Source: Taxawa tesnikishii (nom. ined.) (taxonomy: Eukaryota > Ascomycota > Dothideomycetes > Dothideales). Taken from it: 64,000 bases of DNA. The notes below the pieces were generated by a model that saw only the letters and a list, made by a program, of their open reading frames with translations, did no database searches and was not told the DNA's origin. Position numbers and translations under genes: made by a program. The stretch lies in NCBI GenBank assembly GCA_030247885.1, contig JAPDRO010000004.1, positions 124,001 to 188,000 of the forward strand. Direction: 5' to 3'. This document shows, piece after piece, positions 45,841 to 55,235 of the stretch; positions within the stretch are counted from its first letter, which is position 1; each line of letters starts with the position of its first letter.

Positions 45841-48250
45841 GGCTTACCCATCGGCCTTGAATCCCTTGACGGATCTGTCTCCTGCTGCAGTTGGACGCGT
45901 TTGCGGACCTGTTTCCTTCACGGGCTTATTCCCTTTGCCGGACCTTTCTTTCTGTCGCACGAAGTACATGTCTCAACACCATCGTGGGCTGGTAGGTCAA
46001 TGACTCCGTCGGTCGGGTCACGATCCTCCGTGCATTCTGCATGCAAACCCAGGCTCATCTGGATTCAGGTTTAGTATCGCATTCTCATCTGGGCATGAGC
46101 AGGTGCCGGCCATCTAAGCATACTGCCTTTCTTCCGTCTCCCAAAAGAACATCTCACGGGACTCGCTTGACCAACGGGAAAGGAACGATAATGCCGGAGC
46201 AGGAGCAGGCGCCGACCTATCATGCAATTAAGTCCGGCTTCGCAAGGAATCTGACTCACTCCACGGACTAGACTCCGGAAAATCTATTCACGGATCCGCT
46301 CCCTCACGGACTCTTCTCCTTCGCAGACTTGTCTCCTCGAACAGAATACTTCCTTTGCGGACCTTTCTCCTCTGTTGCACGAACACGTACGTCTCTCGGC
46401 GCCGATGGAAGATGATTGAGTACTCCTCTCTCGGTCGTATCATGATCCGCTGCGCGATTAGACGTAGAATATTTACTCACACGGGTGCAAGCAAGGCGTT
46501 TTAGCATCAGAACAGAAGCAGGCTGCAACCGTCTGCGAGTACTGCTCGGCCTATCATACTGATCAGTGGGACGGTACCCCTTTGGAAGCTTGATCCTTGT
46601 CGAAAACCAGGAGCAGCATCTCGAGAAAGAAGGTTGTGATACCGGAGCAGGCATGTAGACCGTCTGCTTATGCAGGCCTGTCCAGCCACATTTACTTACG
46701 GATTTGAGTTTCCTCCCCGGACCTGCTTCCTGACGGGCTTGACGGGCGTGCCTCCTTGATAAACATTGTCCTTGGACACGGTTATTTGACGGACGCGTCT
46801 CCTTGACGGACGCGTCTCCTGTTTTGCTGATGTACCTTACCTTGAATCTTGGTCACTGCTCATATCGAAGCCCGTGCGCTAGAGGATGTTCCATTTTCAG
46901 CCAGTTGACATCTACCCATGTACAGCAGCGTAGGGGATACCACTCCGAGCAGAGTGTGGAAAGAACGGCCGAGCAAGCCAAGAGCAGGCGTTGCGCGTCA
47001 GTGCGGATCGCGTTTTTATTCGTTCAACGTCATCCTGTCTTCCCTTTCTCACGCCATTTCCAGGTCCGGCTGCGTCTCCCGTGCCGCACGGCTGGGTTCG
47101 CATGTGAGTGGTCAGGGTGCGTCAAGGTGATCCGTTAACATGGCGTTTTTCGCGCACGAGCCCTGCGCCATGCGAATCCCTGCACTTCACCATGAGGGGA
47201 AGGATGCAGTTTCCGCAAATCTGTATGGCCGGTCCCGGCTCCGTGGCCGAAGCAAATACAGGAAAAACAACCGATCTGCCTCGTTTCCGCTCAAACGGTA
47301 CGGTGGTGGCAGGCCACAGTTTGCTTTTTCGCGGACTCACTTCCAGCCGCGGGATCACCTCCGGACCTGGAAGGATTGCACGACGGAACTGGATCCAGAG
47401 TGCAACATTCTCAACGGGATCAGGTCCGGATACGGAAAATGCTTGAGATCTACATAAGAACCTGTTCCCGCGTTCGTAAGGTGCCGCTCCACGCTTTGTC
47501 ACGTGATCAAGACAGAGCATTTTGATTGGGCGGAAGCGCGCTGAGTGTGGCTGCCCGGAGACGTCGCCTGAGGTGAACATGGGCTGTTCTCCTCTGACCT
47601 GGACAACGAACCCACGTCCGGGACAACGATGGAACCACTTCCGGAGCCAGAAGTTCACAACGGAATCGAGTCCAGCAGTTATGGACCTGAATCCGATGGG
47701 ACTGGATCCGGACAGACAGGCGTTGCCGAGAACGAAATGTTCACTCACCTCAAGTGGGATTGAGAGAGCAAGGGTCTCGAAATCCTCGACCGGACTCCTT
47801 TCCATCGCCCACTTGTGCATGGCGGACCAAAGTCCTGATGACCTGGCGGATGCGATTTGTGAGGATGGAACCGCCTCCGGAGCAGAAGAATTGCAACGGG
47901 CTTGGCTCCAACAGCAATGAAAACTAAGGGAGTAAGACTGGGTCTCGTGGAACTGGATACGCTGTAGGTGGGTCTGAATGTGGTGTTCAATACCGGTTGC
48001 CAGTATGTACCTATCTACGAGAAGGTGTCCTTGACGACTATCCTTCGGAAGCTGAGTAATCATATGGCACGCGCTCAGCAACGCTCCTACTGCTTGATAC
48101 CTGCTCCTGTATGATGATCGGACCCGGGTCCTGATGACCGGGACACGATTATTCAAAACGGAACAACCTCCTAAGCGAAAAGATCACAACGGGGTCAGGT
48201 CCGCGCCCAGGATATCACAATGGGGTCAGCTCCGGACATACATGACATTC
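45841..48250. repeat. Degenerate minisatellite-like repeat region
   Basis: About 2.4 kb with no gene and strong internal similarity. A block at about 45865-46034 recurs 420 bp later at about 46285-46455 (shared GGACCTTTC, GCACGAA, TCGGTCG and GATCC in order). A perfect 17-bp tandem pair (TTGACGGACGCGTCTCC) lies at 46786-46819. From about 47340 to 48235, short degenerate units around CAACGGGGTCAGGTCCG and GGAACTGGATCC recur, rich in the palindrome TCCGGA. Long open frames here (for example minus 47122-48156) are by-products of the repeat composition. Confidence 0.65.
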
Positions 48251-48288
48251 CCAAGCCGTTCGAGCCTTGCCAACAAGTACGTACTTAT

Positions 48289-50050
48289 CTATACTAGCTC
48301 CTCGAGCAACTCTTCCAGTTCCTCCTTCGCAAACGGCACGCTCAACCTCTCCGTGCCCATGCTGTCCTTCCGACTCTCAATCATCTGGTGATCGTGAAAC
48401 TCCTTCAGCAACGTCCTGAACCCCATCTCCGAGCTGCACACAAACTCTTCCACAGCCTTGTGGTAGAGCGTCCTGTACTCGATACCTTCCACCACTGAAG
48501 CTGGTTTGAGTTTTGGCTTAGGCTTACGACCTCTGCGTGATTTGGATGGCGTATCCGGCTCTGCGAAGTCTTCGTTCACCCCCAGGAGAGGCTCATCCTC
48601 GTCAATGCCATTCATTCCGTCATGAATGGCCTGCCCATCGGTCTCCAAAGCCAAAGCGAGTTGCTCGGCGACCACTATGCGAAACAGGTTCCGGGCGTTC
48701 TCAGGTAAGCTACGCAGGACATATGTTACTCCGTCTTTGCCGCCGATTCTGCGACCGCTGCGGCCCAGGAGAGCATTGACTTCGTCTACAACATCGACTT
48801 CGACGCTGTAGGGAGCAAATGTTGTTGTGTCGTGGAACAGAAAGTGAAGCTGAGCGCGCAAGGAGATGTCCCACATCAACGGGAAATTCAACGTGTCTGC
48901 GGTCGCCAAGAGTGATATCTTGGGATGCGCTGCTAGACTTGCCAGCGCTGATTGTATCGGTCCTTTGCGCAAGGGAGCCGCGTCCAACGAGTGGATGACA
49001 AGGTAGATGGGAGATGCTCGGGAAGTGGTTGTAAGTGCAGAAAGCAGAGCTTCCAAGAGTGCGGCTGGTTGAGCAGGAAGCTTCGATGACTGTGCCTTCG
49101 GCAGCGCGTTCGTGGATATGGTCGTAAGAATGTCTTTCAGGGTCAAGGTTGGTGTATAACCGTTGACCACGATGATGCTCGGAGCTTTTGGTAACGGATC
49201 ATGATGATACACATGTTGTGCGAACTCCATGACTAGCTCCCTCTTCGAACCGAATCCATACAGGCATATGTTGAACCCTTCTTCTAGCTCGAACATCCAC
49301 TGGTCGAAGCTGCGCTTGTGCAGATTCTGGAGGTAGCGCATGTCTCCGGCATGCGGGTCCTTGTACGCCTTAATCTGTTCAAAATAGTCCTCATGGTTCA
49401 GCAATGCATTTGAAGGCAGCGTGTTGCTCGATGTCTTGTTGGCACCAGCACGATTCTGGAAGAAGTACAGCTCATGCGGTGGAAGATCTGGAGGCGGCGT
49501 AGGCGTTCGCGCGCGCCGCCTGCCCTTTGGTCTTCCTCTTGCTCGCCCAGACTTAGATGGTGTATCCGGTACTTCTGCTTCATCTGGGTCTACCAACTCT
49601 TCCTCTTCCCGATCGTCGTCATCGTCTAGGATCTCTGCGGCCAGCGTCTCCTCGCCTTCATCATCAATGTCGTCTTCAGCATCAAGTCTGTCGGACGTGT
49701 TGCGTTCGAATAGCTTTCGCGCACTCTTCTTTCTGGCAGAACGGTCGGCGTTGCGGGCAGCAGTGAGCGGAGAGTCCTTGCTGATCGGCTCCTCATCGAC
49801 CACATCTAGTGGCCTGCCCGGGGTGGAAAACAGGACCTTGCGTAGAGATCTTGGTGTGCCCTCGCCATTGCCGTTGCTGTGCGAGTGCTTGAGAATGGAG
49901 CGCTGTTTTGAAGGCGTTTCGAGGGCTGAGTTCGGAGTGCCGACTTGGCTGGCGCCTTCTGTGTCTATGCGGGCTTTTTGGGGTCGCATCTGTACGATCT
50001 GTAGCATCTGTACGATCTGTAGCATCTGCAGCATGTCTACGTTTCGGCAT
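48289..50050 (-). CDS. ORC2: Origin recognition complex subunit 2
   Basis: Predicted protein of about 586 residues, the ORC2 subunit of the replication-origin-binding complex. After a Ser/Arg- and acid-rich N-terminus (RARGRPKGRRRARTPTPPP) comes the conserved core: LHKRSFDQWMFELEEGFNIC, the degenerate Walker A-like LYGFGSKRELVMEFA, IIVVNGYTP, IYLVIHSLD (Walker B-like), LLATADTLNFPLMWD and a winged-helix C-terminus (RTLYHKAVEEFVCSSEMGFR) ending in acidic LEELLEELV. The start is not certain. ATG at 50050 opens MPKRRHAADATD in a tandem 18-bp repeat region, but reaching the core frame needs a one-base adjustment in the A run near 49989. An internal ATG just downstream would avoid this. A GTACGT to CACAG intron upstream (about 50064-50110) may belong to the 5' UTR. 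Confidence 0.9.
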
Positions 50051-50494
50051 GTTGCTGCTGTGCTTGTTAGCGAAGGTGGATTGTTCGCATTCGATGTTGT
50101 TAACGTACCTGAACGGTAGGGAGGTGCAGCCGACGCGTCTGTGTGCATTGCACGAACGTCAAAGACGCGCTCTGCCGGAGACATTCCGCCATCAGCAAGC
50201 GAAGAAGACGAGTCGATGAGTCAGTTGAGTCCGCCGTGAACGAGTAAGTGTGCACCACGTATTGATCCCCTCGCTTTTCGACTGTATACAACATCAACGG
50301 TCTGCTTCGTGTGGTTGTATTCGCCATTGAGTTGATTGTTCGTTTGCGCGGCATTCTCTTGACAAAAAGCACGCATGATCCGATACCGCCGATAACATCA
50401 AACCTTCTGCCACATCAGTCCTAAAACATATACCACCGATAACTCTGCTTTCCATTGCCCGCAGGTCTGCTACCCTGTGCTGCGGAGGGCAATC
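50051..50494. promoter_or_regulatory. Divergent promoter of ORC2 and ArgJ
   Basis: About 440 bp between two housekeeping starts. A minus-strand open frame beginning MPRKRTINSMANTTTR at 50354 followed by a probable intron suggests that the ORC2 leader is spliced or has an extra 5' exon. I could not decide which. Confidence 0.45.
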
Positions 50495-52157
50495 ATGTTG
50501 GTCCAGCAGCGGTCGCTGAAGCGCCTGCTGTCTCCCGCCCTTGTAGCCAAGCGATGCTATTCTGCACCCTCGGATGGTTCAATCCCCATAGCAAAACAGA
50601 AATACGTGCCGACCTCAGGCACTTACCCCAAAGGTTTCCTGGCAGGAAGCGCACATGCAGGCGTGAAGCCCTCAAACACCAAGTTCGATGATCTGGCACT
50701 CATCGTATCCGAGCTTCCCGAGAAGACAGCAGCAGCAGCCGTCTTTACGCAGAATGCCTTCAAGGCTGCTCCAGTTCAGGTGTCGAAAAAGATCCTTTTG
50801 GAAACGCGTGGAAGGCGCGTCAGGGCTGTAGTTGTCAACTCTGGCTGCGCCAATGCTGTTACGGGGAAAGGTGGTCTTGAGGACGCTCTAGCAATGGCCC
50901 GGCAAACCGACGAACGCCTTGGAGCAGTCATTTCACAGGCACCTAGAAGGTCCTTTAGACAGGACGATGCCGAAGAATCACCCTCTGAAGTCCTCCGCGA
51001 GAACCTAGAGCATCCTGATCCCGAGCCTGGAGCCAACAGGCCTATCCAGGCCGAGACTTCTTCCGAGAACCTGCCGACATCTAACACTTTGGTCATGAGC
51101 ACAGGTGTGATTGGGCAGCGGTTAGTGTTGCTTACGTCCTAAAGCCTACTTTTGTCTAACTCTGGACTGCAGCCTACCAATTGATCGCATCCTATCAAAG
51201 ATACCAGCACTCTACGAATCCCTCGGCAACACTCACGATCACTGGCTGCGTACTGCTCGCGCTATTTGCACCACCGACACATTCCCTAAATTGGTGTCTC
51301 GCACGTTCACTCTACCATCGCACCCGAACACTACTTACACCATGGCTGGTATGACCAAAGGCGCTGGCATGATCCATCCAAACATGGCGACTCTGCTTGC
51401 GATGGTTTGCACCGATGCGTGGTTGTCTCCACAAGCCTTGCAAACTGCCCTTCACAAAGCCACCAAATTCAGCTTCAACAGTATCAGCATTGACGGTGAC
51501 ACCAGCACCAACGACACCTGTGCCTTACTCAGCAATGGCGCCGCAGCACCAGAAGGCATCGAACCGCTGATGGTGCGTCCGACCAAGGATGCTACTAACG
51601 AGAAGTTGCAATTTATCACCACCGACCCAAACAGGATGGAAGACTGGAGAGCATTCCGAAAGGTTCTTACCGAATTCATGACGGATCTGGCAAAGCTCGT
51701 TGTCCGGGATGGTGAAGGAGCAACCAAGTTTGTCACAATCAGAGTCACTGGCGCGCTCAACAACGCTATAGCATACAATATCGCGAGATCGATTGCGAAA
51801 TCGCCCCTAGTCAAGACAGCACTATACGGAAAGGACGCAAACTGGGGACGCATTCTCTGCGCTATCGGTTATGCACCCGGGCATCGTACGGTTGTCCCTG
51901 CTCGCACCAGCGTTTCATTCATTCCTGCAGATGGCAGCGAAGAATTGAAGTTGCTGGTCAGGGGCGAACCGGAGACAGTAGATGAGGAAAGGGCGAAGAA
52001 GATACTGGAGTTGGAGGACTTGGAAATCCTGGTGCGGTTGAACGATGGCCCGCCGAGTCAAGGGGCGGAAGGAGGAACCGACTACGGAAGGGCCGTGTTC
52101 TGGACTTGCGATTTCAGTCACGAGTACGTTACAATCAACGGAGACTACAGGACATAG
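50495..52157 (+). CDS. ARG7: Arginine biosynthesis bifunctional protein ArgJ (mitochondrial)
   Basis: Predicted 536-residue ornithine/glutamate N-acetyltransferase, which recycles acetyl groups in mitochondrial ornithine and arginine synthesis. The basic, Ser-rich N-terminus ([20 protein letters not shown]) is a mitochondrial presequence. Family blocks are [26 protein letters not shown], the autoprocessing site [16 protein letters not shown] with the nucleophilic Thr, [25 protein letters not shown] and the end [14 protein letters not shown]. One intron, 51121-51172 (GTTAGT, CTAAC, CTGCAG). Odd point: about 50 extra, charged, low-complexity residues ([11 protein letters not shown] to SSENLPTSN) are inserted after the MARQTDE segment, before the VMSTGVIG block, making it longer than the usual 440-470. 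The frame is otherwise intact. The start is chosen at the first ATG giving the presequence. Confidence 0.95.
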
Positions 52158-52434
52158 ACGAGACAGGCCTGTGTACCTATACTCATTGGCTTGTACGATT
52201 GAGTCACTTTTTGACCCCAGAATCTCTGTTAGCGGGTATAGACACCGCAAAGTGTATAGAAGAGAGCTTCGAACCATCCATTCCTCCAACACATCCTTCA
52301 CCGTTCCGTTCTCATTCACGTATCAGATCTTCAACCTCCTGACTAGATCGGGTCATCTGCCACGTTGTATTCTCCACTAAACCCCGGTCGGACAAATCCC
52401 ATAGTCTCAGGGACACAATGCATCGGCTATCACG

Positions 52435-52875
52435 ATGGCCAACGAGGAGAACCTTGGAGACACCGCGCCCATACCGGCCGAGTCGGAAGCCTACCCGCCC
52501 TAACCGTCGAACACCGACGCATCCTCCCCTGTAGTCTTCTGGAGGCCGGATCAAGACAACGGCTTCCTGGGTCAACGGTTTCCTTCCAAATTCATCGATC
52601 CCTCAGTGTATCCATCGCTGCCGAGCAATACAAGACGTACCACAAAGCCTCCCACATCCGGGCCACCTCTCCATCCTCCTCCGACAACTCCAAACGTCAA
52701 CGCCGCTTCCACACCGGCCGACGCGCTCACGAGCAGCGCTACGAGTAGCTGGTCTATAAAAGGGTTTCCGTCGGATGAAGCAGAGCAGACGTATAGAACG
52801 TTGAGCAGGTCACCACTCGGATACGAAGAGCGAAGAAAGTATTGGTTGCACAAGAAGCAAAATATATTCCTTTAA
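52435..52875 (+). pseudogene. Decayed NADAR-domain gene
   Basis: Short broken gene. From ATG 52435 (MANEENLGDTAPIPAESEAY) the frame meets TAA at about 52501, but the same frame continues with VVFWRPDQDNGFLGQRFPSK, the opening motif of NADAR (YbiA/RibX-like) domains, which act on riboflavin-pathway intermediates or ADP-ribose-type N-glycosides. The next NADAR block, SIAAEQYKTYHKA, lies one base out of frame near 52612. No further domain part is seen before the open frames end at 52752 and 52875, so the domain is truncated to roughly its first third. CAA to TAA would explain the stop. The domain call rests on these two motifs only. Confidence 0.5.
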
Positions 52876-53168
52876 TTACCCGCTGACGCCAGATTCAGCC
52901 CACCAAGCCAGAAGGGAAAAGGAAAACGAGACAATGCAGGGAAAGACGGGTTCCCACCAATATGCATCAAGACCCAGCCAACCATCCATGCCACCAAAAA
53001 AAAAAAGAATTTGTCGCTCCGATCCATGCAAAGTAGAAAACGTTTCTCCTGTACAACGCCGCGCCATGCCATGCAAAGATCTAAAGATGAGAGTTCATGC
53101 AGCGTGACCTCCGTAGGAATGGGTGCGAAAAGGACCGAAAGATGAGGAAAGAGGATGCGGAGATTTGC

Positions 53169-55235
53169 TCACAAACCGGAATCGATCTGGTCGGGGACGT
53201 GGTTGCCTGTGAAAGCGGACCAATCGCGGCATGTTTGGGCCATGATGCCCGGGATGTTCATGCTGTTGACGATGTCATCGGGGCGCTCGAGGATGTTGAT
53301 GTAGAGACCGGCGCTCACGTGCCATGCAATGTGGCAGTGGAATGGCCAGACGCCAGGGTTGTCGAGGTCGATTTGGATGACCATGTAGGACGGGGTGCCG
53401 TCAGGCTTTGCCGGCCACAGGAGCTGGACATCGCGGCGTTGTGGGTTGCTTCCTCCCTGGACGCTCCCGCTATAGGTACCATAGCCCTCATCGAGTATGT
53501 ACATGTTGTGACCGTGCATGTGCATTGGGTGGCTGACGGGCACGTGGTTGTAGAGGACCAGACGCACGCTCCTGTTGGATCCGAAGTCGTAAACGTTCCA
53601 CTCCGGGTCGAACTCGCGGTGGCCCAGCTTGGCCTCGAGCAGAACGGGGTCATTGTAGTCGCCGCGGAAGGAGCTCTTGTTCATGAACCACACGTTTTTA
53701 GCCGTGTTGGGGTCGGTTGTGTTCGGACCGAAGGTAATGTCGATGGTCTCGGTAGAAGATGGGTTAGGGGCAGCCATGGAGTAAACCGGAACGGTCTGGG
53801 TCAGCTTGTCATTCTGGCATTCAGCTAGACGGCTGGCGTCGATGGTGGAGTTTGTGACAGGCACGGCGTTTTGGTCGGCGTTCTGGTAGTAGATGACAGC
53901 CACGGCTTCGGGAGAAACACCGTCGTTGGCATTGCAGCCACCGGCCAGGGTCGAGCGCATCCACACAAGGTCGCCGGACTTTCCGGTGGCCTCAACAACA
54001 ACATTGGACCTCTGACCAACACCAAGAGTGACAAGGTCGGTCTCGTATGGCTGGACTTCGACGAAGTCGTTGGCGATGACGGTCATCTTGTGGTTGTCGA
54101 TGCTGAACTTCTGGATACCCTCGGCACCGGCGTTGATGAGGCGGAGGAGGTACTTCTTGCCAGACTCGAAGCTGAATTTAGAAACACCAGCGTTAGGCGT
54201 GCAGGCGTTGGTGGTGTTAGCACATGGGTAGTTCATCTTGCCGTTGATCAGGTTGTTGTTGGAGAGCGGAGGAAGACCGGTCTTGGAGTTCATGACCTGC
54301 CCGACCAGGTCGAGGTACTCGTCGTGGAACCAGTCCGAGAGGATGACAGGTCCCTTGTCCTCATCGTACTGCGCGTTCGAAGGACCATGGATGATCATAG
54401 CTCCGAGGGCACCGCCGGCGTACTGTGCGCTGTAGTGACTGTGGTACCAGGATGTACCGTAAAGGTCGGCCTTGAACCGGTAAGTGAACGTACTGCCTGG
54501 GGCGATGGGGCACTGCTGGACTGAAGGAACGCCATCCATCCAAGGAGTGTCCTTTTGCAGAAGACCGTGCCAGTGCAAGCTAGTACCCTCGGTGTCGAGC
54601 TGGTTGTGGACAGTGACCTGGATCCAGTCTCCCCAGTTTGCTTCGATTGTTGGACCGGGGAAGCCACCGTTGATGAGGATACCCTGCTTTTCGACACCGT
54701 CGGGCTTGATTGTGCCTCTGGAGATTGTGAAGTCGTAAAATCTCGTCATGCCAGTCGTGGGAGCGTCCGTGTAGTAGTTCGTGTTCTGTGACGTCTTGCC
54801 TCCCCATGGTGTACCTTGCGGCATAGGCTGGCCGGGTGTATCCAACCACTGGCTCAAGTTTGGTGCCTTGAAAGTGCCGAGCCACGAGTTGCCGTTTGTG
54901 TCGCTCTGACCGAGAGCTGGTTTCAGGTTGGCACCTTTTGGCAGGTATGCCGGACTGTTGTAAAGGAAAGCGTTGATACCGCCTTTGCAGACGTTAGCAT
55001 TCCGCGTTCGAGAAGATGCTGCGAGAAAGCGCATACCTTTGGGCGAGGTTACGGGCGCTGCGATAGTAGCAGCGGCAACCTGAGTGATCACTGCGGATGG
55101 GTCGACTGAGAAGGTCGATGCCGCTGCAAAGTCTGCTACTGCTGCTGCTCCCGTACCAGAAGGCAGTGGGCTGCCGAAAGTCGTGGTAAGGGCTGAGAGG
55201 ATGCCGGCGGCACCCATTCTCCAACGGCCAACCAT
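53169..55235 (-). CDS. Asco-type laccase (multicopper oxidase)
   Basis: Predicted 670-residue secreted multicopper oxidase. It oxidises phenols with reduction of oxygen to water, for lignin-like substrates, melanin or defence. All four copper signatures are present: HWHGLLQ, WYHSHYSAQYAGG, HPMHMHGHN and HCHIAWHVSAGL. The last carries the T1 ligands and a Leu-type axial position. The protein ends in DSGL, the C-terminal plug of ascomycete laccases, and a long N-terminal pro-region precedes CKGGINAF or, after splicing, SPKGGINAF. One intron is inferred at 54983-55036 (GTATGC, GCTAACG branch, AAAG), 54 nt with no stop, so retention would add 18 residues. The signal region (MVGRWRMGAAGILSALTTTF) is weakly hydrophobic. 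No frame break. Confidence 0.95.
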   Translation of the reverse strand: MVGRWRMGAAGILSALTTTFGSPLPSGTGAAAVADFAAASTFSVDPSAVITQVAAATIAAPVTSPKGMRFLAASSRTRNANVCKGGINAFLYNSPAYLPKGANLKPALGQSDTNGNSWLGTFKAPNLSQWLDTPGQPMPQGTPWGGKTSQNTNYYTDAPTTGMTRFYDFTISRGTIKPDGVEKQGILINGGFPGPTIEANWGDWIQVTVHNQLDTEGTSLHWHGLLQKDTPWMDGVPSVQQCPIAPGSTFTYRFKADLYGTSWYHSHYSAQYAGGALGAMIIHGPSNAQYDEDKGPVILSDWFHDEYLDLVGQVMNSKTGLPPLSNNNLINGKMNYPCANTTNACTPNAGVSKFSFESGKKYLLRLINAGAEGIQKFSIDNHKMTVIANDFVEVQPYETDLVTLGVGQRSNVVVEATGKSGDLVWMRSTLAGGCNANDGVSPEAVAVIYYQNADQNAVPVTNSTIDASRLAECQNDKLTQTVPVYSMAAPNPSSTETIDITFGPNTTDPNTAKNVWFMNKSSFRGDYNDPVLLEAKLGHREFDPEWNVYDFGSNRSVRLVLYNHVPVSHPMHMHGHNMYILDEGYGTYSGSVQGGSNPQRRDVQLLWPAKPDGTPSYMVIQIDLDNPGVWPFHCHIAWHVSAGLYINILERPDDIVNSMNIPGIMAQTCRDWSAFTGNHVPDQIDSGL

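Noticed and set aside
47122-48156. Minus-strand open frame of 344 codons in the repeat region
   Set aside because: Made of degenerate repeat units with few stops, no domain, no homologous motifs and overlapped by equally long frames on the other strand.
53097-53828. Plus-strand open frame of 243 codons opposite the laccase
   Set aside because: Pure antisense shadow of the laccase gene, which has all four copper motifs.
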